64,000 nt of DNA, taken from positions 434,001-498,000 of the forward strand of contig NZ_JAXQNN010000002.1 in assembly GCF_034427455.1 (NCBI RefSeq), written 5' to 3'. Below are positions 18,580 through 29,359 of the stretch, piece after piece (positions within the stretch are counted from its first letter, which is position 1; each line of letters opens with the position of its first letter). The notes beneath the pieces were generated by a model. That model was not told where the DNA came from and made no database searches. It saw only the letters and a list, made by a program, of their open reading frames with translations. Position numbers and translations under genes: made by a program. The stretch comes from Jeotgalibacillus haloalkalitolerans (lineage in GTDB: Bacteria > Bacillota > Bacilli > Bacillales > Jeotgalibacillaceae).

Positions 18580-19755
18580 TTAATAGTCCTTAGCGTATGC
18601 TCTGTGTTCATCAACAGATTTTTTTAATTGATCAAAACGGTCGCTGTCAAACTGATCACAAATTGCTGCTGCAATTTCCCATGCAACGACTGCTTCTGCA
18701 ACGACAGCAGCCGCAGGAACCGCGCAGCTGTCTGACCGTTCGATACTCGCACTGAAAGGCTCTTTAGAGTCAATATCCACACTCTCAAGTGGTTTATAAA
18801 GCGTTGGAATTGGTTTCATCACGCCTTTTACAACGATTGGCATCCCGGTTGTCATTCCGCCTTCAAATCCGCCGAGGCGGTTTGATTTCCGGTAATACCC
18901 TTTTTCTTCTGACCAGGCAATTTCATCATGGACCTTGCTTCCGGGAAGTCTGGCCATTTCAAATCCCAAGCCGAATTCCACTCCTTTAAATGCGTTAATG
19001 CTCATAATAGCTGCTGCAATTCTAGCATCCAGTTTTTTATCGTAATGAACATAGCTTCCAAGGCCGGCAGGTACATTCTCAACAATTACTTCAACCACTC
19101 CGCCAATAGAATCACCATTTTTTTTCGCATCATCAATCGCAGATTTCATTTTTTCTGAAGCTTCTGGATCTACACAACGAACCTCACTCTGCTCAGATTT
19201 CTCACGCACTTCCGAAGCGGTCAGATCTGATTGTTCCTGTGCGATTACGCCGCCGATTTCTTTCACATGACAGGCAATTTGAATCCCGAGATCCTTCAGA
19301 ATTTTTTGAGCCAGTGCTCCTGCTGCAACCCTTACTGTCGTTTCTCTTGCAGAAGAACGTTCCAATACATTCCGCATATCTCTATGTCCGTATTTGATTC
19401 CGCCATTCAAGTCTGCATGACCAGGGCGCGGCCGTGTGATTTTACGTCTTACTTCACTTTCTTCATCTTCAGTTAAAGGCTCAGCACCCATAATTTTAGT
19501 CCAGTGTGTCCAGTCTTTATTTTCAACAACCAGGGCGATTGGTGAGCCAAGTGTTTTACCATGCCTTACACCACTTAAAATCTGTGCACGGTCTGTCTCA
19601 ATTTGCATTCTTCTTCCCCGGCCGTAGCCTTTTTGCCTTCTTGCAAGGTGCTCATCAATATCAGACGCTTCAAGCGCGAGCCCTGCAGGAAGACCTTCTA
19701 TAATTGTCGTCAGTTGCGGTCCATGTGATTCACCTGCTGTTAAGTATCTCATCAT
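18580..19755 (-). CDS. aroC: Chorismate synthase
   Basis: FMN-dependent elimination of phosphate from EPSP to chorismate. Family signatures: GESHGPQL near the start, [33 protein letters not shown], and the C-terminal [10 protein letters not shown] and SDSCAVPAA. About 391 residues from ATG 19755, eight bases after AGGGGG. First gene of aroC-aroB-aroH-hisC-tyrA-aroA; named aroF in older B. subtilis literature. Confidence 0.97.
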   Translation of the reverse strand: MMRYLTAGESHGPQLTTIIEGLPAGLALEASDIDEHLARRQKGYGRGRRMQIETDRAQILSGVRHGKTLGSPIALVVENKDWTHWTKIMGAEPLTEDEESEVRRKITRPRPGHADLNGGIKYGHRDMRNVLERSSARETTVRVAAGALAQKILKDLGIQIACHVKEIGGVIAQEQSDLTASEVREKSEQSEVRCVDPEASEKMKSAIDDAKKNGDSIGGVVEVIVENVPAGLGSYVHYDKKLDARIAAAIMSINAFKGVEFGLGFEMARLPGSKVHDEIAWSEEKGYYRKSNRLGGFEGGMTTGMPIVVKGVMKPIPTLYKPLESVDIDSKEPFSASIERSDSCAVPAAAVVAEAVVAWEIAAAICDQFDSDRFDQLKKSVDEHRAYAKDY

Positions 19756-19843
19756 AACGCTTTCCCCCTTCAACTCGCTAAAGTGATATTTGTACAGTCT
19801 AACATATTTTTTATTTTGTATGTAGTGAAATTATCCGGCAAGT

Positions 19844-20635
<792 letters not shown>

Positions 20636-20683
20636 TTAAAGCTATTATAAGCTAATATAGTAAAACCTCAAAAAAAATGCTAT

Positions 20684-20713
20684 AAAAAAAAGCACCCGTT
20701 AAGGTGCTTTTTT
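20684..20713 (-). terminator. Terminator after ndk
   Basis: AAAAGCACC and GGTGCTTTT pair around a six-base loop, with A and T runs outside, right after the ndk stop. Confidence 0.9.
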
Positions 20714-20714
20714 A

Positions 20715-21161
20715 TTAATATACCCACTCATCACTTGATTTTTTGTATTCCAATGCAGCACTTTCACCGAAGAAAAGGTTTATCTCACGTTCTGCACTCT
20801 CTAAAGAATCAGAACCATGAATAATGTTTTTACCTACTGTCAGACCAAAGTCACCGCGGATTGTTCCGAGGTCAGCTTCACTTGGTTTTGTCGCTCCCAT
20901 CATGTGACGTGCTGTTTTAACAACGTCTTCGCCTTCCCAGATCATTGCAAATACAGGTCCGGAAGTAATGAAATCCACCAATTCCCCAAAGAAAGGCTTG
21001 TCTGCGTGTTCACCGTAATGCTTTTTAGCAAGCTCATCAGAGATCACCATTAATTTACCTGCTGCTAATTTAAATCCTTTTCTTTCAAACCGGCAGATCA
21101 CTTCACCGATTAATCCTCTTTGTACCCCGTCTGGTTTAACCATTAAAAATGTCTTTTCCAT
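20715..21161 (-). CDS. ndk: Nucleoside diphosphate kinase
   Basis: Exchanges gamma-phosphates between NTPs and NDPs through a phosphohistidine. [16 protein letters not shown] at the N-terminus; the catalytic His is in [16 protein letters not shown] near residue 115. 148 residues, standard length. ATG 21161 follows GGGGGAA by six bases; the TTG further up is inside the leader. Confidence 0.97.
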   Translation of the reverse strand: MEKTFLMVKPDGVQRGLIGEVICRFERKGFKLAAGKLMVISDELAKKHYGEHADKPFFGELVDFITSGPVFAMIWEGEDVVKTARHMMGATKPSEADLGTIRGDFGLTVGKNIIHGSDSLESAEREINLFFGESAALEYKKSSDEWVY

Positions 21162-21253
21162 CTCAAATTCCCCCAACTATGTATGTCGGTCTTCAGAAGA
21201 CCCTCTAAAAGATTATCACTCATTTCAATTTTTGGCAACGTTTTCATTACATA

Positions 21254-22216
21254 TTAATACTTTCTTTTGCCGATAAAAATCGCGATATCTCTCAGTGACT
21301 TTTTAGCTTTGGAGGCAGGGAGTGTATCAAGCTGTTCAAGCGCCTTTACCAGATAACGCTGACTGATCATTGATGATCTTTTAATCGCGTCAGATTTCAC
21401 GATACCATCAATAATCTGCTGCAAATCATCTTTTGGCATATCCTCGTGAACCTTCTTTATTTTATTGCCAAGCTCCCTATTTTCCATTGCAAAGAAAACA
21501 GGAAGGGTAATGTTCCCCTGTAAAAGATCTCCTCCAGCCGGCTTGCCGAGCTCTTTTTCAGTACCTGTAAAATCAAGAATATCATCCGTAATCTGATACG
21601 CCATGCCGACATAGTAGCCAAAACGGTAAAGTCTCTTTTGAATATCCGGGCTTGCTTCTCCGGTTACCGCGCCAAGCTGGCAGCTGACAGCAATTAAAAG
21701 CGCTGTTTTTCTTTTAATTCTTCTGAAATAGTCCTTCATGCTTTGATTAAACCTGTATTTATCCTGTATTTGAGCAATTTCACCGATACAGAGCTCAACA
21801 ATTGCATCTGACAGAATACGATGGGCAGCCGGATCGTCAATCACTGTCATATAGTTTAAAGCTCTGGCAAACATATAATCACCCGTATACATTGCCACCT
21901 GATTGTTCCACTCTGCCTGTATCGTCGTTCTCCCTCTTCGCATATCAGAGTTATCAATCACATCATCATGCACTAAAGAAGCCATATGAATCAGCTCAAG
22001 CGCAACGGCTGCGTTTTTCACCTTGTGGATGTCATACTGCCCCGTCTTTGCTGACAACAGTACAAAAACAGGACGGATTCTTTTGCCTCCGGCCTGAAGT
22101 AAATGGAGTGATGCATTTTTTAATAGTGCAGTCTCCGAATGTATTGCCCTGCTCAGCTCTTTTTCTATCTCTTCGATATCCGTTTTTAAGAACGAATACA
22201 GCATCGTTAATTTCAT
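21254..22216 (-). CDS. hepT: Heptaprenyl diphosphate synthase component II
   Basis: Catalytic subunit that extends farnesyl diphosphate to the C35 side chain of menaquinone-7. The two Asp-rich motifs are present: LVHDDVIDNSDMRRG (first) and ITDDILDFTG (second), plus GGKRIRPVF. 320 residues. It forms hepS-menG-hepT with tight spacing (11 and 2 bases), matching B. subtilis. Confidence 0.96.
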   Translation of the reverse strand: MKLTMLYSFLKTDIEEIEKELSRAIHSETALLKNASLHLLQAGGKRIRPVFVLLSAKTGQYDIHKVKNAAVALELIHMASLVHDDVIDNSDMRRGRTTIQAEWNNQVAMYTGDYMFARALNYMTVIDDPAAHRILSDAIVELCIGEIAQIQDKYRFNQSMKDYFRRIKRKTALLIAVSCQLGAVTGEASPDIQKRLYRFGYYVGMAYQITDDILDFTGTEKELGKPAGGDLLQGNITLPVFFAMENRELGNKIKKVHEDMPKDDLQQIIDGIVKSDAIKRSSMISQRYLVKALEQLDTLPASKAKKSLRDIAIFIGKRKY

Positions 22217-22227
22217 TTAACTTCCAC

Positions 22228-22941
22228 CTAATCTACATTTTGAGCTTTTTTAAATCCAATATGCATTGCTGCTGCTCCACCACTGAACGGTTTAAAATGT
22301 ACACCTGAAAATCCTGCATCTTCAAACATAGACGCTAATTCTTTAGCACCCGGGAAATCCTTAGCAGATTCCTGCAGCCACGAGTATTCATTATAGCTTT
22401 TTGCAAGCAGCTTCCCGAATATTGGCATAACATATTTGAAATAAGCATAATAAATCTGTCTGAACCCTGGCATAGTCGGCTGTGATGTTTCCAAACAGAC
22501 TGCCATACCCCCAGGCTTCAATACTCTGTTCATTTCTTTTAGCACCTGCAGGTAATCCGGTACGTTTCTGAGACCAAATCCAATCGTCACATAGTCGAAT
22601 GAATGATCTTCATAAGGAAGTGACATTGCATTGCCGTGTACAAGTTGAATCTGGGGGTAATCCTTTACTTTTTCATGACCCGTTTTAAGCATGTTTTTAC
22701 TGAAATCAAGTCCGATTACCTGCCCTTCTGTACCAGTTGCTTCTGCCAATGCAATCGTCCAGTCAGCTGTACCACAGCATACATCCAGCGCCTTTGAACC
22801 GGGTTCCACTTGCATTTTCTTCATTGTATATTTTCTCCAGCGGACATGCTGCTGGAAGCTGATGATTGAATTCATTTTATCGTAACGGCCGTGTATTTTT
22901 TCAAATACACCGTGCACTTTTTGTTCTTTTTCAGTCTGCAT
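22228..22941 (-). CDS. menG: Demethylmenaquinone methyltransferase
   Basis: SAM-dependent C-methylation, the last step of menaquinone synthesis (UbiE/MenG family). Seen: [21 protein letters not shown] motif [24 protein letters not shown], and the family signature [29 protein letters not shown] (in two parts). 237 residues. Confidence 0.96.
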   Translation of the reverse strand: MQTEKEQKVHGVFEKIHGRYDKMNSIISFQQHVRWRKYTMKKMQVEPGSKALDVCCGTADWTIALAEATGTEGQVIGLDFSKNMLKTGHEKVKDYPQIQLVHGNAMSLPYEDHSFDYVTIGFGLRNVPDYLQVLKEMNRVLKPGGMAVCLETSQPTMPGFRQIYYAYFKYVMPIFGKLLAKSYNEYSWLQESAKDFPGAKELASMFEDAGFSGVHFKPFSGGAAAMHIGFKKAQNVD

Positions 22942-22943
22942 AA

Positions 22944-23720
22944 TTACCCTTCCTCTGCATACATAATCAATCTTTCATAAAAAGAGCTGAAGATCGGCAG
23001 GTTTCTTGTTGATGAAGGAAGGTTCAGTTCCTTTACCTGATGCTCAATCTCTTCTGAAATCCTTTTGACTATACTTTTGTATGTCCGTATATAGTCTGAT
23101 GCTTTAATATGATTTTTACCGTGTTTAAAAAAATAAAATAAACTTGAGAAATGACCTTCAGAAAAAACCATCTTTTCTTTCTTTAAGCGCTGCACGAGTA
23201 GTAATTTTTCTGCAAGCGGCACCATTTCCTGAAAACCAAGATGGCTGAAAAGGCTTGTTATGATAGCTGACTCGATCTTCGTAAGGCTGTGCAGATATTC
23301 ACTTTCAGTTAAAGAATGACCTGAAGAAATCTCGATTTTATGTTCATTAATTTCTTCTATCGCATGTGCAATTTTTCTAATCAGTTCAATATCAGGAATG
23401 TCTGATAGTATTTTATAATAAAGACCGCTGTAGTAATCGCCGGCAAGCACTGTCAGCTGCTTCATGCGGTGCGATTCACTGTTTGCCGAAACTTTCTCGT
23501 GTGTATCCAGTGCCTGCTGAATCAGGATCGCTGTAGCCACATAGGATTGATCAAGTTTTGTATATTTATTTTTAAGGTAAAAGGGGAGTAAAAGCAGAGA
23601 CAGTCTCTCAAGGTCAATCTCAGGCTGTCCGATTGCTGCATGAAGATAGGGATGATGAATTTGGTCTAATATGTGCTGCACTGTGTCATTCATCCAGCGC
23701 TCAGATTGTTTAAAGCTCAT
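22944..23720 (-). CDS. hepS: Heptaprenyl diphosphate synthase component I
   Basis: Small regulatory partner of HepT, needed for chain-length control. It is helical, has no Asp-rich motifs, and carries the family segments [19 protein letters not shown] and ESAIITSLF. 258 residues. The identification rests on those segments and on its place ahead of menG-hepT. Confidence 0.92.
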   Translation of the reverse strand: MSFKQSERWMNDTVQHILDQIHHPYLHAAIGQPEIDLERLSLLLLPFYLKNKYTKLDQSYVATAILIQQALDTHEKVSANSESHRMKQLTVLAGDYYSGLYYKILSDIPDIELIRKIAHAIEEINEHKIEISSGHSLTESEYLHSLTKIESAIITSLFSHLGFQEMVPLAEKLLLVQRLKKEKMVFSEGHFSSLFYFFKHGKNHIKASDYIRTYKSIVKRISEEIEHQVKELNLPSSTRNLPIFSSFYERLIMYAEEG

Positions 23721-23856
23721 CGTTCTCTCCCCGTTTCGTTAGTTCGTATGTAAGATCAGGCAGGCTCTATTATTTTAAAAAAACGCTGAGTTCGTCATCG
23801 GTCATGACGCTTATGCTGTTTCCATATACATAGAGTCAAATTTATAAATCCCTACC

Positions 23857-23862
23857 ATTATA
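23857..23862 (-). promoter_or_regulatory. Predicted extended -10 element upstream of hepS
   Basis: Reading leftward TGCTATAAT, an extended -10, about 137 bases before the hepS start; only a weak -35 (TTCACA at 19 bases) precedes it. It would give a long leader for hepS-menG-hepT. Confidence 0.4.
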
Positions 23863-23893
23863 GCATACCAATTGTATGTATTGTGAAGTCAAA

Positions 23894-23917
23894 AGAAGCC
23901 AGCACTTGCTGGCTTCG
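23894..23917 (-). terminator. Terminator after mtrB
   Basis: GAAGCCAGCA and TGCTGGCTTC form a perfect 10-bp stem followed leftward by TTTT, ten bases beyond the mtrB stop. Confidence 0.88.
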
Positions 23918-23927
23918 ACCATTCATT

Positions 23928-24158
23928 TTATTTCTTAGTTTTTTCATCACTTAAGACTTCTCCATGTGCAGTAAGGATCGAGGCCTTACCACGCACTTTC
24001 ACAGCTGAAGTATGTTCAGTAAACTGAGCGATCATCACTTCACCCTTATCCAGCTTTTCCGAATGATGGAACTTTGTATCTGTGCCACGGGTTAATCCGA
24101 TCACATTTACGCCATCCTCAAGTGCTTTAATACTTATAAAATTACCCTGATCACTCAA
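23928..24158 (-). CDS. mtrB: TRAP, trp RNA-binding attenuation protein
   Basis: Eleven-subunit ring protein that binds tryptophan and then (G/U)AG repeats in trp-gene leaders. The 76 residues closely match the family ([40 protein letters not shown]), with the RNA-contacting Lys/Arg residues in KVRGKA. It is cotranscribed with folE as in B. subtilis (mtrAB). No trp genes are in the window. Confidence 0.96.
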   Translation of the reverse strand: MSDQGNFISIKALEDGVNVIGLTRGTDTKFHHSEKLDKGEVMIAQFTEHTSAVKVRGKASILTAHGEVLSDEKTKK

Positions 24159-24175
24159 CTATATTCGCTCCTTTA

Positions 24176-24790
24176 TTAATCCATCTTAAGAAGGGTCATA
24201 ACTTCGTTTCTCAGCACAGAATCTTCTTCATATATGCCGCGTGCTGCAGTTGTAACGGTCTTAGCACCTGGTTTTTTAACGCCTCTCATTGTCATACACA
24301 TGTGTTCAGCTTCGACAATTACATAAGCGCCATGCGGTGCCAGCATTTCCATAATTGCATCAGCAACAGTAGATGTAATTCTTTCCTGCAGCTGAGGTCT
24401 TCTTGCAGTTGTTTCAACAGCTCTTGCCAGTTTACTCAAGCCTGTAACCTTACCGTCTTTAGGCAGGTAGGCTACATGAGCTTTCCCGTAAAAAGGTACA
24501 AGGTGATGTTCACACATTGAATGAAATGGAATATCCTTCACAAAGACAAGCTCTTCATGATCTTCATTAAATACAGTTTTAAAATATTCTTTCGGATCCT
24601 GATGAAGCCCTGAGAACATTTCTTCATACATTTTTGCTACCCTTTTAGGAGTATCAAGCAATCCTTCTCTGTCCGGATCTTCTCCCACAGCTTCTAACAG
24701 CATCGTAATTGCTTTTTGTATTTTTTCCCGGTCCACCCGGCCATTATTTTTTTCCGCTAATGTTGTTAATTGTTCAGTTGTATGGTCCAT
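24176..24790 (-). CDS. folE: GTP cyclohydrolase I (MtrA)
   Basis: Converts GTP to dihydroneopterin triphosphate, the first step of folate synthesis. Zn site residues are in [20 protein letters not shown] and [11 protein letters not shown]; the C-terminal [13 protein letters not shown] is conserved. Start at ATG 24790, behind CAGGAGGATA. 204 residues; 17 bases separate it from mtrB. Confidence 0.97.
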   Translation of the reverse strand: MDHTTEQLTTLAEKNNGRVDREKIQKAITMLLEAVGEDPDREGLLDTPKRVAKMYEEMFSGLHQDPKEYFKTVFNEDHEELVFVKDIPFHSMCEHHLVPFYGKAHVAYLPKDGKVTGLSKLARAVETTARRPQLQERITSTVADAIMEMLAPHGAYVIVEAEHMCMTMRGVKKPGAKTVTTAARGIYEEDSVLRNEVMTLLKMD

Positions 24791-24897
24791 AGTCGTATCC
24801 TCCTGCACTGCTATTATTTCACTTCATATTAGCATAACGGCTTTAAGAGGCGCAAAGGCAACTGCTCAGTAAATGTGCGGAATGATTATGTTCATAT

Positions 24898-24926
24898 AAA
24901 AAACCGCACGGAATGTGCGGTTTTTT
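24898..24926 (-). terminator. Terminator after hbs
   Basis: AACCGCAC and GTGCGGTT stem with A and T runs, shortly beyond the hbs stop. Confidence 0.88.
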
Positions 24927-24942
24927 ACGCTAAAGATATGTA

Positions 24943-25215
24943 TTATTTAACAGCATCTTTTAGCGCTTTACCTGGTTTGAAAGCAGGCACTTTGCTTGCT
25001 GAGATTTCGATCTCTTCACCAGTTTGCGGGTTGCGTCCTTTACGGGCAGCACGTTCGCGCACTTCGAAGTTACCAAAACCAATCAGTTGTACTTTGTCAC
25101 CTTTAGCAAGTGCATCTTGTACTGTATCGAATACTGCATCAACTGCTTTAGTTGCGTCTTTCTTAGAAAGTTCAGCAGACTCAGCAACTGCATTAATTAG
25201 TTCAGTCTTGTTCAC
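24943..25215 (-). CDS. hbs: DNA-binding protein HU
   Basis: Histone-like dimeric DNA-bending protein. The translation [20 protein letters not shown] leads into [20 protein letters not shown], the beta-arm that wraps DNA, and ends [15 protein letters not shown] 25215 is eight bases after AGGAGG and gives the usual 90 residues; upstream ATG codons in frame are leader. Located between spoIVA and folE as in B. subtilis. Confidence 0.97.
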   Translation of the reverse strand: MNKTELINAVAESAELSKKDATKAVDAVFDTVQDALAKGDKVQLIGFGNFEVRERAARKGRNPQTGEEIEISASKVPAFKPGKALKDAVK

Positions 25216-25457
25216 GTCATTCACCTCCTCCAAAAAAGTATGGGCAAGTCTCTGTTTCATAGTGAACATTGAATAGCATCTTCACGATTTTAAATAATCG
25301 TTAAAAAGCCCATAGAATCAATGTTTTAGATCAATTCTGTTAAAAGATTATCACATAAAAAATACATTAGCAAGAATAATACGATAATTATTGGCAATCT
25401 CTTCTTATTATCTCCTCATTCTGGGGAAATAAACCCTTTTCCGGCATCAAATCGCAT

Positions 25458-25486
25458 AATATAAAGGTTTTCAGAGAAAATAACAA
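25458..25486 (-). promoter_or_regulatory. Predicted upstream SigA promoter of hbs
   Basis: Read leftward: TTGTTA (25486-25481), 17 bases, TATATT (25463-25458). Confidence 0.5.
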
Positions 25487-25600
25487 TCAGAAAAATTTTT
25501 CAGGGTCAGTGATATTAATTGTAAGAACAGTATCATAGCATACCGTTTATAGTTTATTAAACTGAATCATATAATCCGTAATATCATTTTAACAATCAAC

Positions 25601-25631
25601 AAAAAAACAGCCCCTATAAACAGGCTGTTTT
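25601..25631 (-). terminator. Terminator after spoIVA
   Basis: AAAACAGCC and GGCTGTTTT pair around a ten-base loop; T7 follows leftward. Nine bases beyond the spoIVA stop. Confidence 0.88.
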
Positions 25632-25639
25632 AAAAGTGA

Positions 25640-27118
25640 TTATAGTATAATGGCGATCATACCACCTGAGCCTTCATTAATGACTCTTTCTAATGTTTCT
25701 TTAAGTTTGTAACGGGCATTTTCCGGCATAATCGCCAGTTTTGCCTGTATACCCTCTCTGACAATCGAACTGAGGCTTCTGCCAAAGATATCTGAACTCC
25801 ATATCGATAAAGGATCGTCTTCAAAATCCTGCATGAGGTAATGCACAAGCTCTTCACTTTGTTTTTCAGTGCCAATAATAGGTGAAAATTCTGATTCCAC
25901 ATCAACTTTGATCATGTGAATGGAAGGTGCCACTGCTTTTAACCTGACACCGTAACGCGCACCCTGCCTGATAATTTCAGGTTCATCAAGACTCATATCT
26001 GAAAGTACCGGGGCTGCAATGCCATATCCGGTCTGTCTCACCATTTTCAGCGCATCAGAAAACTGGTCGTATTCTTTTTTTGCTTCGGTATAGTCCTTGA
26101 TGAGTGATAAAAAGTGATCTTTTCCGGTTACCCGCTCCCCGATCAATTCTTCAATCACCTGGTCATATAATTCTTCCGGTGCATGGAGATCAATATTTGC
26201 TACCCCTCCACCCATATCCATTCCGGCAAGCTGTGCAGCATCAACATGTTCAAACTCTTCAAATTGTCTGACAACCCTGTCAACATCCCTGATCCTGCGA
26301 ATATCATGGATTACATCCCCAATCGCAGTCTCAAAGTGTGATCTCAGCCAATGCTCCTGATCAAGCACCATGACCCATCCCGGGAGCTGTACATTTACTT
26401 CTAAAACCGGAAATTCATAGAGCGCTTCCTTCAGCACCATCATAACGTCGGCTTCACGCATACTCTCAACACTCATTGCGACGACAGGCACATCATATTT
26501 AAGCTGTAATTCCTTTCTTAAGGTTTCAGTCTGTTCCTGATGCGGTCTGGCACTGTTAAGTACCATGATGAAAGGCTTACCAACCTCTTTTAGCTCTGCA
26601 ATAATTTTTTCTTCTGTCTCTTCATAGCTTTCTCTCGGGATCTCACCAATCGTGCCATCGGTCGACATCATTACTCCGATCGTTGAGTGATCCTGTATTA
26701 CTTTTCTAGTACCGGCTTCAGCAGCCTCATCAAATGGAATTGGTTCATCATACCACGGTGTATGAACCATTCTGGGACCATATTCATCTTCATGCCCCTT
26801 TGCCCCGGGGATTGTATAACCTACACAATCAACCATTCTGACGTTCACTTCCAGGCCTTCTGACACGGAAATTTTAACTGCCTGATTAGGAATAAACTTT
26901 GGTTCAGTCGTCATGATTGTCCGTCCAGCTGCACTCTGTGGAAGTTCATCCTGGGCACGTTCTTTCTCGGCAGGGTTTTTCATATGAGGTATGACAGCAA
27001 GCTCCATCATTTTTTTAATAAAAGTGGATTTACCGGTTCTAACAGGTCCTACTACACCAATGTAAATATCCCCTCCAGTTCTCTCAGCGATGTGCTCAAA
27101 TACATTTTGTTTTTCCAT
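25640..27118 (-). CDS. spoIVA: Spore coat assembly ATPase SpoIVA
   Basis: Forms the ATP-driven basement layer of the coat on the forespore surface and is needed for cortex. Walker A GPVRTGKSTFIKK near residue 22, then DCVGYTIPGAKG (Walker B region) and TDGTIGEIPRE; the tail ends GSGGMIAIIL, the usual C-terminal targeting region. 492 residues from ATG 27118, exactly the B. subtilis length. GGGGGG sits before the start. A CATAGAAT sequence about 40 bases upstream resembles a SigE -10, without a clear -35. Confidence 0.97.
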   Translation of the reverse strand: MEKQNVFEHIAERTGGDIYIGVVGPVRTGKSTFIKKMMELAVIPHMKNPAEKERAQDELPQSAAGRTIMTTEPKFIPNQAVKISVSEGLEVNVRMVDCVGYTIPGAKGHEDEYGPRMVHTPWYDEPIPFDEAAEAGTRKVIQDHSTIGVMMSTDGTIGEIPRESYEETEEKIIAELKEVGKPFIMVLNSARPHQEQTETLRKELQLKYDVPVVAMSVESMREADVMMVLKEALYEFPVLEVNVQLPGWVMVLDQEHWLRSHFETAIGDVIHDIRRIRDVDRVVRQFEEFEHVDAAQLAGMDMGGGVANIDLHAPEELYDQVIEELIGERVTGKDHFLSLIKDYTEAKKEYDQFSDALKMVRQTGYGIAAPVLSDMSLDEPEIIRQGARYGVRLKAVAPSIHMIKVDVESEFSPIIGTEKQSEELVHYLMQDFEDDPLSIWSSDIFGRSLSSIVREGIQAKLAIMPENARYKLKETLERVINEGSGGMIAIIL

Positions 27119-27185
27119 CTGCAAGCCCCCCTGTTTCAGCATCACGCATTAATATTCTATGAGGACATGCTGCAAAAAGAACAAA

Positions 27186-27211
27186 AAAAACCGGCTCTTT
27201 TACGAACCGGA
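27186..27211 (-). terminator. Terminator overlapping the yphF stop
   Basis: CCGGTTCGTAAAAGAGCCGG followed leftward by T8. The stop codon TAA lies in the loop. Confidence 0.8.
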
Positions 27212-27916
27212 TTCTTCTCTGCCATATTTAATTTCATTATCTTCACCAACATAGTAAGGCACACTGTAGGCAGGTACTACTCTTGAATCTTCAAACAAAA
27301 TTGGACGTAAATCCTCTTCTCCCTGAAGTGCTGAAAGATCCTGATCCTGCGTAAGCTGATACAGATCAGTGATATAGTCTAAATAAATGGTCCCGTCACC
27401 ACTCGCAACAAACGGAAGTTCATTTCCAGTATACGGACTGACCATTGTCGGTTCTTCATCAAAACCAAGCTTGGAATAATCAACAGCATACATATTGTCT
27501 CCGACCTGTTCCTTGAACGGGATACCCCTGTTAGCCTGTATTCTGATTTGTATTGTCCGGATCATCTCTGCAACTCTCAAATCAAACACATACACCGTTG
27601 GATCCTCTTCAACATTTAATAGCGTGTACTGAAACACCCCGCCGTTTTCAAATGCATTACCGGGCAATTCAGCCATAAACCTCGGTTTCAGCATTGAGAA
27701 ATCAATCTGATATTTTCTGTACATCGGCGTGTCATTTTCTACTGTTTTGATCGGCAGCAGACCACCAGTGCTCTCCTGATACTGATCAACAGCAGATTGT
27801 ACGCTTTCAATCTGTTCCTCATATGCGATTTCATTTCCCGCTCTTTCCTGAGAAGGGAACATACACCCAGTCAGCAGAACTGACAGCATAGCTAATGCGA
27901 TCAGGCGTTTATACAT
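27200..27916 (-). CDS. yphF: Putative lipoprotein YphF (DUF3939)
   Basis: N-terminal lipoprotein signal LSVLLTGC (Cys18 lipobox) and a soluble 220-residue extracytoplasmic body with DFSMLKPRFMAELPGN and YVFDLRVAEMIRTIQ. 238 residues. Location between yphE and spoIVA identifies it with B. subtilis YphF, whose role is unknown. Its stop lies inside the terminator hairpin. Confidence 0.85.
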   Translation of the reverse strand: MYKRLIALAMLSVLLTGCMFPSQERAGNEIAYEEQIESVQSAVDQYQESTGGLLPIKTVENDTPMYRKYQIDFSMLKPRFMAELPGNAFENGGVFQYTLLNVEEDPTVYVFDLRVAEMIRTIQIRIQANRGIPFKEQVGDNMYAVDYSKLGFDEEPTMVSPYTGNELPFVASGDGTIYLDYITDLYQLTQDQDLSALQGEEDLRPILFEDSRVVPAYSVPYYVGEDNEIKYGREESGS

Positions 27917-27935
27917 ATATACTACTCCCCCCGGA

Positions 27936-28139
27936 TCAGGTTTCCATTGTAGGACCGCTCAAGACGACCCATAACATAATTAACCCTGCAAGTATCATAA
28001 AAACATATGCTGCAAATGCAGTAATAAATTTCAAAACTTTGTTTGATATTTTATATCGGCTAAAATAAATAATAATAATTGCCAGAAACATAAATCCCAT
28101 TGAACCGAATGAAATCCACATCTTCGTTAAAGCATCCAC
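27936..28139 (-). CDS. yphE: DUF2768 small membrane protein YphE
   Basis: 67 residues with two transmembrane helices (about 8-27 and 39-61) joined by the basic loop SRYKISNKVLK. Matches YphE by size, topology and position between gpsA and yphF. Function unknown; possibly sporulation-linked from its neighbours. Confidence 0.85.
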   Translation of the reverse strand: MDALTKMWISFGSMGFMFLAIIIIYFSRYKISNKVLKFITAFAAYVFMILAGLIMLWVVLSGPTMET

Positions 28140-28271
28140 TAAAGCTCACCCTTTCACAAAACGTGCCGTTACATTATAGCATAATAAATTGTCTTTCAAT
28201 CGTTGTCATGAATAAGTTTCAGAAAAAGTTCATTCTTTCAGAAAATCGGGGGGTGATGATATATTCACATG

Positions 28272-28302
28272 AAAAAAACCGGGATTAATTCCCGGTTTTT
28301 TC
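28272..28302 (-). terminator. Terminator overlapping the gpsA stop
   Basis: AAAAACCGGGA and TCCCGGTTTTT pair around the gpsA stop (TAA at 28287-28285); T-run follows leftward. Confidence 0.88.
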
Positions 28303-29340
28303 ATCCTGATCCTCTAATATATTGACCAGGTCTTCCATTTCGTGCGTCTTCACGCGTGCCATTAACTGGTCAACTGCTTCTTTTGGATGTACGCCTTCAA
28401 AGAGGACACGGTAAAGTGCAGACGTAATCGGCATAGACACCTGGTATTTATCAGCCAGCTGGTATGCAGCCTTTGTTGTTCTTACGCCCTCTACGACCAT
28501 TCCCATACTTTCTAGTACCTCATCAAGCTTATGCCCCTTACCGAGCATATTACCGGCTCTCCAGTTTCTGGAATGAACACTTGTACATGTAACAATCAGA
28601 TCACCCACACCAGTCAGCCCTGAAAACGTAAGGGGGTTCGCGCCCATTTTTGTACCGAGTCTCGCTATTTCTGCCAGCCCCCGGGTGATCAGGGCAGCTT
28701 TTGCATTATCTCCGTAGCCGAGTCCGTCAGTAATACCTGCAGCAAGCGCAATGATGTTCTTAAGAGCACCGCCAACTTCCACGCCAATGACGTCGGTATT
28801 AGTGTACACCCTGAAATGCTGATTCATAAACGCATCCTGCACCATTTCAGCAGCAGCAATATCATCTGAAGCAGCAGTTACAGTTGTAGGGTGTCTCTTC
28901 ACAACCTCTTCTGCATGACTCGGGCCTGAAAGCACAACAAGGTCGGACATCGCCTCAGAATTTAAAGTTTCTTCAAGAATTTCAGAAATTCTTAAATGAG
29001 AATCGGGTTCTATCCCTTTACTCACATGAACTATGACCGCCGTTTTCCTGGAGACCATGTTTACTTTTTCTGCAACCTCACGCGTTGCTTTTGCAGGTAC
29101 AGCAAATACAATCATGTCTGCATCCAAAACCGCTTCTTCAATATTTGGATAGGCAATGATGCTGTCAGAAAGCTGAACGCCTGGCAGGTATTTCTCGTTC
29201 ATGTGGGATTCATTTATCTTTTCAGCCTGAGCTTCAGTATGAGTCCAGAGCTTTACCTGATGCCCGTTATCTGCTAATACCAGTGCCAGTGCAGTTCCCC
29301 AGCTTCCGGCTCCAAGCACGGCAATTTGAAGTTTTGCCAT
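28285..29340 (-). CDS. gpsA: NAD(P)H-dependent glycerol-3-phosphate dehydrogenase
   Basis: Makes sn-glycerol-3-phosphate for phospholipids. Rossmann GAGSWGTALA at residues 10-19, KGIEP, LSGPSHAEEV, catalytic Lys in GGALKNIIALAAGI, and the substrate loop GLTGVGDLIVTCTS and SRNW. 351 residues, 19 bases after der. Confidence 0.97.
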   Translation of the reverse strand: MAKLQIAVLGAGSWGTALALVLADNGHQVKLWTHTEAQAEKINESHMNEKYLPGVQLSDSIIAYPNIEEAVLDADMIVFAVPAKATREVAEKVNMVSRKTAVIVHVSKGIEPDSHLRISEILEETLNSEAMSDLVVLSGPSHAEEVVKRHPTTVTAASDDIAAAEMVQDAFMNQHFRVYTNTDVIGVEVGGALKNIIALAAGITDGLGYGDNAKAALITRGLAEIARLGTKMGANPLTFSGLTGVGDLIVTCTSVHSRNWRAGNMLGKGHKLDEVLESMGMVVEGVRTTKAAYQLADKYQVSMPITSALYRVLFEGVHPKEAVDQLMARVKTHEMEDLVNILEDQDEKTGN

Positions 29341-29359
29341 TTCAAACCCCTCCTCTGTC

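Larger units (their letters stand above)
25216..25639. other. 424-base interval upstream of hbs
   Basis: A+T-rich and apparently non-coding. It holds the spoIVA terminator at its right end and two candidate hbs promoters: TTGTTA-17-TATATT (25486-25458, read leftward) and an extended -10 TGTGATAAT near 25347-25355. Two promoters and a long leader are also known for B. subtilis hbs. Confidence 0.6.

Noticed and set aside
25216-25639. A possible riboswitch or small RNA before hbs
   Set aside because: No conserved fold or known class could be recognised; promoters and a terminator explain the space.
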